Made by a program: the position numbers and the translations under genes. Shown here piece by piece: positions 1 to 11,674 of a stretch of 64,000 bases of DNA. The DNA is taken from the NCBI RefSeq assembly GCF_030445035.2, contig NC_080698.1, positions 6,000,038 through 6,064,037 of the forward strand, in the 5' to 3' direction. This DNA comes from Dasypus novemcinctus (Eukaryota > Chordata > Mammalia > Cingulata > Dasypodidae). The notes beneath the pieces are model-generated. The model did not search any database. It was not told where the DNA came from and saw only the letters and a list, made by a program, of their open reading frames with translations. How positions within the stretch are numbered: the first letter of the stretch is position 1; each line of letters starts with the position of its first letter.

Positions 1-540
1 CTTTGCTTCTCCAACCTGAACGCCACTGTCGGACGTTAGTTTATACCCAACGTGTTTCCCCTTGAGCCACCCCTGCCCTGACTTGCCTCCTCCTGAACCC
101 GTGTGCCTCCCTAGTTCCTTGGGTCCAACTCATGCACAGGAAGCTCTTGGGTCAAAGGTTATGACGCTATTTATGACTCTGGGTACATCATGCCCACTTG
201 CCTCCGGGGACAGCTGCCAGGCTCACCGTTCTGGTGTGGCCCCACGGAGGGCAGGAGAAGGCATTGCCAAGCTTCCTTGGAGTGAGGGAAAGCAAGGCAT
301 GGCAGAACGAGTTGCCTGAGGGGAGAGCTAGGACTGGGGGGTCTGGTTTAGGAAGGTCCGTGCCCACCCCACCGTCTCCCCAACTCCCCAGTCACTTGGC
401 ATATATGATAACAACAGACATCCAGAACAGCCTGACAGGGCCCAGCAAACATAAGGTGCAGGAATTCTTGGAATCAGGACTAACCCAGAAAAGCCAGGAC
501 ATATCATGTTAGCTCTTCAGACCGACGTTGTCCAGTCACG
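1..540. other. Unassigned unique-looking sequence
   Basis: Moderately GC-rich DNA with only short overlapping frames of no recognisable similarity. I see no repeat or gene in it. Confidence 0.5.
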
Positions 541-905
541 GCCACCACTGGCCCCAGGTGGCTATTGAGCTGGTGTGATGGAGGAACAGAGTTTTAATTT
601 GAATTTTAATTGATGTACATTTAAAACTGATGTTAGATTCAGCTATTGGAAAACTTTTAAGTATGTTTGGAACAACTCGGGTATGTGAACCTACTTTTTC
701 AATGATAAACTTTGTGAAACTTGAATACAGATGAATATTTCCAACGAAAGTTTAGCATCCAAATTGAGATATGAGTGCAGCTACACCTAGATTTCTAAGA
801 CTGGGTATGAAAAAAGAATGAAAGATATTTTGTTAATAAATATTTTATATTGATTACATATGGTAATGATGGTATATTGGGTTCAATAAAATATATAATA
901 AAAAT
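540..905 (+). mobile_element. Ancient interspersed repeat fragment (LINE/DNA class unresolved)
   Basis: It opens with the phrase GGTGGCTATTGAGC and runs into T/A-rich sequence typical of a widely dispersed old mammalian repeat. A related piece with the phrase TTTCTATTGGAC lies at about 1800-1870. The family name is not resolved by eye. Confidence 0.5.
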
Positions 906-1790
906 TCATTTCATCCACTTCTTTTTAAAAACTAACATCTGTATTTTAGAATAGTTTTAGATGCAGAAAAGTTGAGAAGACACTAGAGGGTCTGCACATA
1001 TCCCACAGCAGTTTGCTGAATTACCAACATCTCACCACGAGTGTGGCACATCTGGCACCCTTAATGAGGCAACACTGATAGATCACTACTGCCTGAGGTC
1101 CATCCTTCATCCGGTGTTCCTTGCTTTTCACCCAATGTTCTTTTCTCTTCCAGGATCCCCGTCCAGGACACCACATTGTGTTGAGCGGTCTTATCTCCTT
1201 ATTAGGCTTTTCTGGACTGAGACAGTTTCTCAGACTTTCCTCGTTTTCCATGAGCTTGACAGATTTAAGGAGCACCGGTGGCGTTTCTAAAATGGCCCTC
1301 CATTGGGATTTGTCGTGCGTGTTTCTCGCCATCAGACTGCATCGTTGGGTTTGGGGAGAAAGACCACCATGGTCCAGGGCCCTCCTCATCACGTCCTGCC
1401 ACGAGCACGGCCAACGACATGACCTAGCAACGCTGATGCTGACCGCGAGCCCCACTTGGCCACGCTGTGCTCTTTGGCCGTCCACTACCATGTCCACCCC
1501 TAAGGAAGGGGGCGTGAGGCGTCACGTTCTGGAGGTGGAGTTTCAAATAAACCACTCAGAATTCTTCTGCATGAGGAATTTGTCTCTTCTCCCCATTTAG
1601 TTATTTCTCCAATCATCTAGTTATATTAGTCTAGACTCATGGATATTTTATTCTTTGAGTTACAATCAAATACTGCTTTACTGATTTTGTTCAAATTGTT
1701 CTAGCATTGGCCATTGGGAACTTTCAGTTGACTTTTATTCCCTTTGACATATCCCACCATTGTGAGCTATTTCAAGACGGAGATTTTCTT
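905..1790 (-). mobile_element. Old L1 (L1M-type) 3' region, antisense
   Basis: It contains phrases such as ACAGTTTCTCAGACTTTCC, GGGATTTGTC, AATTCTTCTGCATGAGG and CATGGATATTTTATT, characteristic of the reverse complement of the ancient L1M 3' region. Many CpG decay sites and small indels indicate an old copy. The overlapping frames on both strands are translations of this repeat and not genes. Confidence 0.7.
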
Positions 1791-2409
1791 TTATTTTTTT
1801 AATATGGCTACTAGGAAATTGAAAATTACCTTCGTGTGGCGCACGTTGCATTTCTATTGGACTTTGTTGATCCAGACGCTCCTATGAAGGAGTTGGTATA
1901 TGTAGGAAATTCTTAACCCTGGGATCAGCAAGACCTCTAAACCTCACAGTGGTCAAAAATCTTGCATTCATTTTTTCCTCTTGGCTTTGGCTGCTGGGAG
2001 CCTCGGTGCCAATTTTGTGTCCCTTATCTGGAAACATTTTCATATGCTAAGCTTCCTTCCAGATTTATTTACTTTTAAATCTATGTTTCTCCATTGGCGT
2101 GACTCCCACGAGTCGTCGTTTTTATTCTGTAAGGTACACAATTTTGTTAAGCCATCTTGAATCCTCTGGACTGAGGCAGTTTACAGGACAAAGGGCGCCC
2201 CTTCGTGGGACTTTGCTGGAGACAGATGCCCTGGCTGCTGAGAGCTCGTCTCAATGCCTGCTTCTGGGGAACCTGACCTAAGCCAGCTGGGGATACACTT
2301 TAAAATGTTACAATAATTTAAAAAAGAGAGCGAGAGAGAGTCTGTGGGTGTACTCAGGAACTTGGAGCTGGTTTTTATAGTTTATTAGGAAAAAAAAAAA
2401 AAAAGCCAG
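1790..2409. other. Old repeat remnants ending in an A-run
   Basis: A short repeat remnant (about 1800-1880) is followed by AT-rich sequence, a (GA)n-rich patch near 2325-2340 and an A-run at about 2391-2404. The A-run suggests the tail of a degraded retroposon. No family is assigned. Confidence 0.4.
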
Positions 2410-2936
2410 AATTATTTCCCGTGACATATCAGCCTGGAGTCAGAACTTTAACAGCGAGAAGGAAAACAGAGATGGAGCCCAGGCAGACCCTGGCCGGTCA
2501 GTTTACATTTCCTGGGGCCACTCATGCCAGTTCCCAAGGAGCTGCTGCAGGGGCTGGAAACGCCTCCGAGAGAAGAGAGTGGACCCCGCCGCTCCCTCCC
2601 AGGGGAGGCCGGAGGCCGGAACGGCGGGCAGCTCGGCTGGCACGGCCGTCCTGTGCGCCTGACTGGCCACACCCACGGCCAAGGAGAAGGGGAGGTGGGG
2701 ACGGGACAGGCCTGTGCCCACCACGCAGGCCAGCCCGCCTGGCAAGGTGGCGGGAGGTGGGGCTGGCTTTGCTGCCCTCCGTGACGAAGGAGCGGGCTTC
2801 TAGAACCCTCCATTCCCTGACAGCTTTAGGGGGAAGCACGCTCTGTTCTCCCACTGCTGACGGCTGTGGAAGCGAAGTGACAGCCCACAAATTCTGGGGG
2901 CTCTGAGAAACCTCCTAATTCAAGCTCTGCCTGGCA
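2410..2936. other. GC-rich unique sequence
   Basis: GC-rich DNA with long overlapping frames on both strands, which is expected when stop codons are rare. None encodes a recognisable protein. Confidence 0.5.
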
Positions 2937-3556
2937 GGGTGCCAGCATCTGCAGAGGGCAGGGGGCAGGGGTGGGGGGCAGGGGGCAGGGGACAGGGGTG
3001 GGGGACAGGGGGCAGGGGGCAGGGGGCAGGGGGCAGGGGGGAGGGGGGAGGGGAGCAGGGAGCAGGGGGCGGGGGGCAGGAGGCAGGAGGGCAGGGGGCA
3101 GGAGGGCAGGGGGCAGGGGGGCCAGGGGCAGGGGGCAGGGGGCAGAGGGCAGGGGGCAGGAGGGCAGGGGGCCAGGGGCAGGGGGCAGGCGGCAGAGGGC
3201 AGGGGGGTGGGGGGAGGGGAGCAGGGAGCAGGGGGCAGGGGGCGGGGGGCAGGAGGCAGGAGGGCAGGGGGCAGGAGGGCAGGGGGCGGGGGGCCAGGGG
3301 CAGGGGGCAGGGGGGCGGGGGGAGGGGAGCAGGGAGCAGGGGTGGGGGGCGGGGGGCAGGAGGCAGGAGGGCAGGGGGCAGGAGGGCAGGGTGTGGGGGC
3401 CAGGGGCAGGGGGCAGGGGGGCGGGGGGAGGGGAGCAGGGAGCAGGGGTGGGGGGGCGGGGGGCAGGAGGCAGGAGGGCAGGGGGCAGGAGGGCAGGGGG
3501 CGGGGGGCCAGGGGCAGGGGCAGGGGGCAGGGGGCAGGGGGCAGGGGACGGGGGAC
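2937..3556. repeat. G-rich minisatellite (GGGGGCAG-type) with ~107 bp higher-order unit
   Basis: About 620 bases are built from GGGGGCAG, GGGGCAG and GGAGGGCAG variants, nearly all purine on the plus strand. A landmark phrase GGGGAGCAGGGAGCAGG recurs starting at about 3050, 3216, 3324 and 3430. Spacings of about 166, 108 and 106 imply a higher-order unit near 107 bases. The strand has very high G-quadruplex potential. The long proline/glycine-rich frames across it are low-complexity artefacts. Confidence 0.95.
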
Positions 3557-4965
3557 CGAAGACTGGCGCTCGGCTTCCTCAGCCACAGTCTCTGCAAGGG
3601 GCCTGAGCCTCCTGGCAGGCGTCACCTGCTGAAGCCAGCCTGAGCCTGGGCTCTGGGGGTGTCTCCCACTGGCCTGTGGGGAGGGGGGTGGGGGAGGAGG
3701 GGTGGGCTTGGGGAGCAGGAGCGGGTGGAGATGTGCCCGGGCCTCCGGCTTCCCTGGCGAGCCCTGCGGGCATGCCATTTGCTGATTTATCACAGTCAAG
3801 AGCTGGGCTGGGGCACTGGGGCCGGAAGGCAGGGTTCAGGTCTTGGCCTGTCCAGGCGGGACCTTAGAGAAGTTACCGGAAGCCCCTGACCTGCGAAAGG
3901 GGCGGAAGCACCTCCCTGCCTGGGTTCTCTGTGAAGGGTGAGAGTGTGCCTTGTCTGAGTCCAGGTTCCCCCAAAAGAAGATCCTGGAGGTTGGGAGAAG
4001 TTCATTTGGGGGCCATCCCCAGCTGGGGAGAGGGAAGTGAGGTACGACAGGCGGGAGCAAGTGAGGCGGGCGTCCAGCAGCGCGTGGCCCCCGGGCCCCC
4101 CACTCAGCCCCTCAGCGCCCCTGCGCCTGAGGCCAGGGGGCTGTGGGATCAGGCCTCGGTCATGGCCAGAGGACTGTCCCGGGGGCCAGCAGGCCTTCAC
4201 CCACGGGCGAAGTCACAAGGTGGATGCGGCTGTGACGGCCGATGGGCATGGAGACGGGCTGCGGAGGGCATGCTTGTGGGCACCGCCGAGCCCCCCTCAG
4301 TCGACCTCCGGGTTCTCAGAACAGAGCGGGGCTCTAGTAGCATCCACGGAAGCCGGCGGCCTGCGATGGCACACCCCCGGGGCGCAGTGCCGTCACCCCT
4401 CCCCGTCCAGCACAGCGAGGGTAAGTCCGAAGGCGCCAACACCCTGTCTTAGTCCGCTACAAGCTGCGGGGAGCAGTACCCCAGACATGGGTTGATTTTT
4501 ACAATGGGAATTTACGAGGTTACAAGCTTGGGGTCTGAGGCTGTGGGCATGTCCAGTTAAGGCATCCTGAGAGACGCTCTCTGGTCAAGGTCGCTGCTGG
4601 CAATCCTGGACTCCTGCCATGTCCAGGGCTCCATGCGGCTCTGCCTCCTCCCCCAGGTAACTTCCTGCCTGAGCTCAGCTGTGGACCATCGGGCCTGTGG
4701 CTCGTCCCTCCCCTCTCCTGGGGACGCGTCCCTTCCGGCCTCTCGGGGGTTCTCTGTCCCTGCCATGTCTTCTCTCTGTCCTGCTTTCGGTCCTCCGGCT
4801 CTAAAGGACCCCAGCCAGAGGACCAAGACCCACCCTGGGTCACACCTCGCCATCCAATCCAACGGACTCCAGCCCAATCCCGGGGACCCATAGCTCCAGG
4901 AACGGATAGCGCCAAGAGTGAAATCTTTTCTGGGGCCCTCAAAAAGCTGTCACAAGCCCTGCAAG
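3557..4965. other. GC-rich unique sequence, no gene recognised
   Basis: Unique-looking GC-rich DNA. Several frames exceed 100 codons on both strands, but none has a domain, signal peptide or biased composition that suggests a protein. Confidence 0.5.
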
Positions 4966-5045
4966 CAGGAGTTCGATGTCCCCATTTTATAGGAAACTGA
5001 GGCTCGGAGAGTGTGCCAACCTTGCCCAGGGCTCGTTACGCCACA
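4966..5045 (+). mobile_element. MIR fragment
   Basis: The core phrase CCCCATTTTATAGGAAACTGAGGC, followed by CGGAGAG and a TTGCCCAGGG-like segment, matches the conserved MIR SINE core. Confidence 0.7.
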
Positions 5046-5983
5046 TCAGCCCTGGACCGGGCAGCGCCCCTGCTGCTCACCCACGCCGGGGTCGGAAAGA
5101 CTTTCCATCCCACGCGGGGCCTGGAAGTCTCGCTTTCTCTGAGCCCAGCCATGACTGAGCAGGAATTTGTTTCTTGTGTAAAATGTCAAGGCTGAATCTT
5201 GTATGTTCTGCCCGCGTCCGCGCCTGATAACGAATGCCATCCCAGCCCGACGGCTCCCCCCAGCCCCCCAACACCCGCTGGAACGAAAGGAGGACAGAGC
5301 CACGCTCCCCGAGGCTGGGGGAGCAGGGAATGGTTTTGTCCTTCACTTTCTGCACGACGCAGAGGAAAGAGGAGGGAAGTGGTGGAAACAGGAAAGGCCG
5401 CCGGCCTCCTCTTATGTCCAGGCCTGCCCAGGTGGGATAGGGAGCTTGCCCCCGATGGGCCCGGCACGCTGGAACCCCGGCCTGTGTCCCAGTGGGAGCA
5501 GAGGGGCCCTTGGCACTCCTTGCGCAGCCCCGGCTGGCAGTGCTGGTGGCCAGCGGACAGGAAGCCCAGCGCCGCCTGATCTGCTGCACAGCCCCTTCTG
5601 CAGGCTGAGAGCAGGGGAGCCTTGGGGGGCTGGGCAGGGCCCAGAGCCACGTTTTAGGGCCCGTGCGCGGCTGGTAAGCCTTTCCTTTACAGGCTGGCCC
5701 CGTTGAGCAGAGAAGGTGGCCGCTGGCGTTGACAATCCTGGAAGGGGGGTGTTTTCCACCGAGGGCTGCCCGGGCCCCCGACAGCACTGCGCAGTTGGGT
5801 CACGCTCCTGAGAGCAGCGAGTCGTAGAAAGGGTTTCACTTACATTTCGATCCACGACTGGCTCTGATATTTCGATCCTGGGAGGTGCCCAGGACAGGCT
5901 GTGCGCCACGAGGACAGGCCAGGGCTGCTCTTCTCCACTCTATGCCCAGGTTCACCACGCACCTGCCTGGCACAGGCACGTGC
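5046..5983. other. Unassigned GC-rich sequence
   Basis: Unique-looking DNA with no recognisable coding or repeat content. The last ~50 bases (CACGTGCTCAACAAG) resemble the end of an old MIR/L2 copy that was split by the following SINE. Confidence 0.4.
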
Positions 5984-5997
5984 TCAACAAGCACTCT

Positions 5998-6390
5998 CTT
6001 TTTTTTAAGGTTTATTTATTTATTTGCCTACCCGCCCCCCCCAGTTGTCTGCTCTCTGTGTCCATTTGCTGTGTGTTCTTCTGTGTCTGCTTGTATTCTC
6101 ATCAGGCGGCACTGGGGATCTGTGTCTCTTTTTGTTGGGTCATCTTGCTGCATCAGCTCTCCGGGTATGTGGTACCACTCCTGGGCGGGCTGTGGTGTCA
6201 CACGGCGGCTGTCCTTGCACAGGGGGCACCCTTACGCAGGGCCATCCCTGCGTGGCAGGGCACTCCTTGCACGCAGCAGCAGTGCACACGGGCCAGCTCA
6301 CCACACGGGCAGGGAGGCCCTGGGTGCTGAACCCTTGGACCTCCTCTACGGTAAGCGGATGCTCTATCTGTTGGGCCACATCCGCTTCCC
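5998..6390 (-). mobile_element. Long DAS-type SINE, antisense
   Basis: A full-length ~390 bp SINE. The tRNA-like head reads from 6390 leftwards (GGGAAGCGGATGTGGCCCA, then a B-box-like GGTCCAAGGGTTC). The A-rich/TAAATAAA tail lies at the left end. Approximate target-site duplications TCAACAAGCACT (5984-) and TCAACAAGTATT (6392-) flank it, so it sits inside an older repeat. Confidence 0.85.
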
Positions 6391-6499
6391 ATCAACAAGT
6401 ATTTTCTGAGCGTGGGGTGAGATGGCCGGTCCGCAGCGGCTGGAGGGGACGGCCGCTCCCTGGAGCGGTAACACCAGGAAGACTGTTAAGCGTCTACAT

Positions 6500-6660
6500 G
6501 CGCCTGGTTCTTTGCACACGTTCTCTCGCTTCCTCCCAACAGCCCTACAACGATAGGCATCTTTACACCCATTTTATAGACAAGAAAACTAAGGTTACGT
6601 ATTTAGCTCAGGGTGGCAAGTGGCAGAGCCAGGACTCCAGGTGGGATCTGTGTCCCTGAA
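6500..6660 (+). mobile_element. MIR element
   Basis: Sequence such as CATTTTATAGACAAGAAAACTAAGG, followed by TTTAGCTCAGGGTGGCAAGTGGCAGAGCCAGGA-like text, is the standard MIR core and right half. Confidence 0.75.
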
Positions 6661-6714
6661 AGGCTGTGGGGAGGAAGTAAACCCTTGGGTATGTGATCAT
6701 TAAAAGTCTTCCCA

Positions 6715-6825
6715 AGGCCTGTTAAGGAGACACTGTTGGTATTCCCATTTTACAGTGAAGGGAAAGGAGGCTCAGGAAGAAGCCAGCAGGTGGCAGGGGC
6801 AGTACCTGAACTTGACCTGGACAGG
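6715..6825 (+). mobile_element. MIR fragment
   Basis: Contains CCCATTTTACAGTGAAGGGA followed by GGAGGCTCAGGAAG, a diverged MIR core. Confidence 0.55.
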
Positions 6826-7304
6826 CAGCACCCCTCCCCCTGCCCCCTTGCTGCCTGATGTCCCCCCGGGCTGCAGCCACCCCCCGAGCTGGGACGCCAG
6901 ACCTGCTGGGGCTCTGGCTTTGGTCCAAGTAGGTGGTGGGCTGGGGTCAGAGGCTCCCGGCGCCGGGCTACTGCCCTCCCCTCCGGCCGAGGGCGAGGTG
7001 GGGGCTCCTGGCAGGGGCACCGTCAGTCCACGGAACGCTGGCTCTTTGGAACCCAGCGGCCAGGCTGGTCCTCGTCCATATGGAGAAGGGATTCCGGGAG
7101 CTGGGCGAGTTGGTCCTGGGGCGTTCCTGGGCGGGTGAGGCCTTTCCTGGGGGACCCCATCTGCTGGCCGCCTTGCCCAGGGAGAAAGAGGGACTGCTGG
7201 ATGAGAAGAGCCCACTCCCCGCCCGCCAGCAGGCCCAGGCCTGGGGGCAAGCAGGCCCCCCCCCAGGGCAGCGGCAGAGCCAGCGGCCCCAAGCCCTGCC
7301 CTGT
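6826..7304. other. GC-rich unique sequence
   Basis: GC-rich DNA with overlapping open frames on both strands. No recognisable protein or repeat. Confidence 0.45.
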
Positions 7305-7680
7305 GTTTTCAAAACTCTCCTATAATTTTACACTCCCACCAGCAAATGTTTGAGTTTGGGTTGCTCCAACATCCGCACCAACATTTTAGAAATTTATTTA
7401 TTTATTTTTAATTTAATTATACTTTTTTCTCTTTATTTTTTTTCAAATGTTACGTTCAAAAAATATGAGGTTCCCATATGCCCTCCATTCCCATTTGATG
7501 TTATCAGTCTTTTTAATTTTAGTTATGCTAATGGATGGGGAGCCGTTTCTCATAGTGGTTTTAAGTTGCCCTTCCCTCGTGATTAATTATGCTCAGTATT
7601 TTTCACACGATTCTTTATCATTCATGTATCTTCTTTTGAGAGAAGTCTCTCAAGTTTCTTGACCAGTTTTTCTTTTTTAA
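7305..7680 (-). mobile_element. Antisense L1 3' UTR interrupted by a lineage-specific L1 tail
   Basis: The flanks (CTCCCACCAGCAAATG and TTGCCCTTCCCTCGTGATTAA) are antisense old L1. From about 7390 to 7500 there is an inserted T-rich tail followed by AATGTTACGTTCAAAAAATATGAGG. That is the reverse complement of the L1 3' end seen in sense orientation near 31665-31700, so a short, severely 5'-truncated younger L1 inserted here. Confidence 0.7.
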
Positions 7681-8599
7681 ATTGGTTTGACTTCCTCTGT
7701 CCTTTAAATCCGACCCCAGGGTCTGACGCTTTCTCAGGATGGAGAAGCGTGGAAGGTCCGAGCTGGCACCGTGGCCATTAGTTGGGAGCGTCTCTGCTCT
7801 ATCGGCTGAGTTCATCTCACCCACGGGGAGCTGATGGCCCTCTGGTGGACATTTGTCCTTTCCATGTGATATAGAAAATGTAGGGAATGGAGATCTCTGA
7901 CAAGAACAATGTCAAACTTAAACGTTGGGCTCAGAGAGCCGGAATGGTGGGAAACATTTGGAAACCAACGGGAGCATTATGGGGAAAAAAAGTTAATCTC
8001 CGAAGAAATAAATCTCAGACCCTTCCCTTCTGACCCTTGTCAGGGACTGGGCAGTAGCCCCCGGGGTGCCTGGTGGCGTGCCAGGAGGGAAGTGGGTTTT
8101 GACTCTTTGACAAGCAATTTAAATAATTAAACTGTATTCAAACCAACAGAGCCATGGCATAGCAAAAAACAAACACACAAACAAAAACAAACACCCCCAC
8201 CCCCCAAAAAACCCCAAACACCTTTGCCTGGATTTTTAAAATAAAATATGATATTTCAGAAAATAGTTTCCTCTAGCAAGAGGCGGTATTCGGAAATACC
8301 TCTGGGTTCTCAGGGTGCAGGGCGTTCCCCATTGTGTGCAGGCAGGCTTTGGTGGAAGCCTGGGAGAATTACCTCGCTTACCGGTGTGCCTGGTCGCTGG
8401 GTCCCACCTCCATCCTGCATTGTCCACTGCCCCAGCGGACTTCCCTCCGTGCACTTGGACGAGACCTGGTGCCTGCCGGCGGAGAAGTGGGCCGAGATGT
8501 GGTTGTCACCGCTGTGCTACCACACAGGCCGGCAGGAAAGGACACACGGCTTCTGAACACGTGCGGGAAATCTCCACCACATTAAGACAATGTTAGAGG
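7681..8599. other. Unassigned sequence with A/C-rich low-complexity patch
   Basis: Mixed-composition DNA. A low-complexity A/C-rich stretch (CAAACA and CCCCCACC units) runs from about 8160 to 8220. No gene or clear repeat is seen elsewhere. Confidence 0.4.
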
Positions 8600-10335
8600 C
8601 TCTGTCACCTTGAATTTTTTTAGGTAAAATTCACATAACCTACAATTAACCATTTCACTTTTAACTTAATTATTATCCATTAATAGCATTTGATACTCAA
8701 TCAATACTCAAATTTCCTCATTTATACCACAAATGTCTTTTCTCTTAAAAGAATTTTTTTATAAACACTGCCCCTTCTTCCTCCCCCCATCTCCCCCTTC
8801 CCCACTAATTCTCTAATTTGTTTTCAATCTCTGAATTTGCTATTTCCATCTATCTTTTATAAGTGATACACAGTTTTTGTCCTTCTGTCTTGTTTATTTC
8901 ACTGAGCATAACATCTTCAAGCTTCTTTCATGTAGCAGCATGCTGTATAATCTCAGTATTTCTTATCGCCAGTAAGAAATATGGGTATGTACCACATTTT
9001 GTCTACCCATTCCTCTGTCAAAGGGCACTTGGGTTGTTTTCATCTTTTGGCTGTTGTGAATGATGCTGCTATAAACATTGGTGTACAATTATGTTTACAA
9101 CCCTCTTTTCCTCTCTTTGTGTATGTATGTACAAGTGGGATTGCTGCGTCAAATGGCAATTCTCTAACTTTTTGAGAAACTGCCATATTGCTTTCCACAG
9201 TGGCTGCATCATTTTACATTCCCACCAACAATGCACTAGAATTCCAGTTTCTCCACATCTCCTCCAACACTTGTTATTTTCTGCTTTTTAATAATAGCCA
9301 TCCTTTAGGTGTGAAGTGAACCTCACCTATTGTTATTTTAGTTTGCATTTCCCTAATGGCTAACGATGTTGAGAATTGAGAATTTTCATGAGTTTATTGG
9401 TCATTTGTATATCTTCTTTGGAGAAGGTCCAAAGTCCCTTACCCATTTTTTAATTGGGTTGTTCAAATTTTTGTTGCTGCATTATAAAAAGTTCTTTATA
9501 TGTTCTGTATATTAAACACTTATCCAATACATGTCTTGAAACTATTTTCTCCTATTCTTGTAGATTGTCTTTTCACTTCATTGATAATGAGCTTTGATGC
9601 ACAAAAGAGTTCATGTCGATGAAAAACTTTTCCTTTGCTGTTCATGTTTCTGGTGTCAAATTTAAGATTCTATTGCCAAATCTAAGGTCATGAAGATTTA
9701 CTCCTATGTTTCTTCTAAAAGTTTTGGCTCTTGTATCTAGGTCAGCCATTGATCACTTTTTTTTTTTTTTTTTACAGAACAATTATGCATAAAATACAAG
9801 TTCTCATATACCACCCTGTTATTAACACCTTGCATTGGAGTGGTACATTTGTTACACTTGATGAAAGCACAGTTTTATAATTTTACTACTAACTATAGTC
9901 TGTGGTTTTACTTAGGGTTTACTGCTTGTTTTGTGCTGTTCCATGGGTTTTTCCTCATTGGGCCATTTGAGCTACTTTTTGCATCTGGAGTGAGGTAGGG
10001 GTCCACCTTTGCACTTTGGCCTGTGAATGTCCCATTGTCCCAACATCAGTGTTGAGGAAAGCATCTTTCCCCATTGAATACTGGCACCCTTGTTGAAAGT
10101 CAATGAGCCATATATGTTTTGGTTTATTTCTGGACTCTCAATTCTACTCCATTGATCTATAAGTCTATCCTGATGCTAGAACCACATGGTTTTGATTACT
10201 GTAGCTTTGGAATAAGTTTTGAAATTGGGTAGTGTGAGTTTTCCAACTTAGTTTTTCTTTCTGAATGTTCATTTGGCTATTCAGGGTCCCTTATAATTCC
10301 ATGTGAATTTGGGGATTGGCTTTTCCATTTCTGCA
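8600..10335 (-). mobile_element. Long antisense L1 fragment with internal younger L1 insertion
   Basis: Classic antisense L1 phrases appear in order: ACTGAGCATAACATCTTCAA, GCTATAAACATTGGTGTACA, CACAGTGGCTGCATCATTTT, CCCACCAACAATGCACTAGA, TTGCATTTCCCTAATGGC, then CCATTGATCTATAAGTCTAT. Between about 9757 and 9958 a T-run followed by ACAGAACAATTATGC-type sequence interrupts the L1. It ends in a CTATAGTCTGTGG-like block that resembles part of the lineage-specific L1 near 37985. The small open frames here are L1 remnants. Confidence 0.85.
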
Positions 10336-10545
10336 AAAAAGGATTGCCCTTGAATCTGTAGGTTGCTTTGGGGAGCTCGTCCCTGAGATGAACATTTCAG
10401 GAAGCCAAGAGGCAGGGAGGGATCAGAAGAGGTTCCCGAGGTCTTTCATTGCTTATCTAATTCTGTCGGCAAGCAGTACCTCCCACACTGCTGCCAGCTC
10501 TTTGCCTGGGACGCAATTCTTCAATTGTCCGAACCTTGGAGATGG
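10336..10545. other. Unassigned spacer
   Basis: About 200 bases between the L1 fragment and the next transposon. The frame from 10316 to 10642 begins inside L1 sequence and does not look coding. Confidence 0.4.
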
Positions 10546-10551
10546 TGTAGA

Positions 10552-10876
10552 TCAGGGGTTGGCACAGTGCCACAAGTGGTCACAGGCCTGTTTTTTGTCC
10601 AATCTGGGAGATGAGAATTGTTTTTACATTCTTAATGGGTGAAAAAATTAAAAGAAGACTAGCTCGTGACTTGTGAACTTTATGTGATGCTCAAATTTCC
10701 GTGTCCTTAAGTAAAGTTTGAGTGGAGCGCAGCCATGCTCACTAGTCACATCTTGCCCTTGGCCGCTTGTGTGCTAGAATGGCAGAGCTGAGTGTCAGGA
10801 TGGAGACTGTACAACCCATAACGCTGAAAATATTTACTACCTGGCCCTCTACAGAAGAAGTTTGCTGACTCCTGGG
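10552..10876. mobile_element. Non-autonomous hAT-like DNA transposon
   Basis: The left end CAGGGGTTGGCAC and right end GCTGACTCCTG form imperfect terminal inverted repeats about 325 bases apart. Internal text (AAATATTTACTACCTGGCCC near the right end) matches a common mammalian hAT-type repeat. Clean 8-base target duplications could not be seen. Confidence 0.6.
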
Positions 10877-10880
10877 GAAG

Positions 10881-11674
10881 ACAGAGGCGTCTTGCCTTGA
10901 ATCTACATGGGCTCAGTAGGGAGATGGGAGCAAACTCTAGGGTGCCTGGCAACAAGTGGTCTGGGACAGGGGAGCCCCGCCCCTGGGAGAGTTTGGGTGC
11001 TGCACCCACCTTTGACCTCCCGTGGCATTGGTGACCTCTCCCCCAGCGGGGAGGTTGCACCTGAACTTGCAATTCCCCAGAGGCGACAAGTTCTCTGCAG
11101 CCAGCTCCCCGGCCCCCAAGTCCAGCGTCTAAACTCAGAATCTTACGTGGCAGGTGTAACAATGGCCTCGTCCTTGTGGGACATGTATTTTTAACTAGGC
11201 GCCAAAAATTCTGAGAGAAAATGAGACGATTTTGCAAAAACATGTTTAAAATGTACTTGTGGTTACCATGAGTGAAAATATGCCTAGCGAGTATACGTGG
11301 GGAGGGGTGTAGGGACGGGGCTGGGGGCAGGAGGAGAAAAGGCTGAGGGTCAGATGATTTCATGCTTTTTTTTTTTTTTAAAGAACTTTCTCCTAAGTTG
11401 CCAAGATGACACAACCCTTTCTGGGAACCTTTGGGAGATTGTGTGGATTAGCAGAAAAGGAATGGGCTCGTGACAACTCTCTCATCCCAGCTGTGTGAGC
11501 TTAGGGTACGGTATTTAACCTCCTTGAGCCCTAGTCTGTTCATGAATCATTAAAATGGTGGGGAAAAAAGGCAGAAAATAAGGCCAAATAATGGTGAAAA
11601 TATTACCTAGCTCATAAGATTACATTGTTTATATTTAGAATGTCAAGTTTCTGGCACAAAGTAGGTACCTAATC
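10881..11674. other. Unassigned sequence
   Basis: Contains a T-run (about 11367-11380) and a short MIR-like stretch near 11490-11560 (AACCTCCTTGAGCC, CATTAAAATGG). No gene is recognised. Confidence 0.4.

Noticed and set aside
2915-3799. 294-codon proline-rich frame and glycine-rich frames on the other strand
   Set aside because: They are translations of the GGGGGCAG minisatellite.
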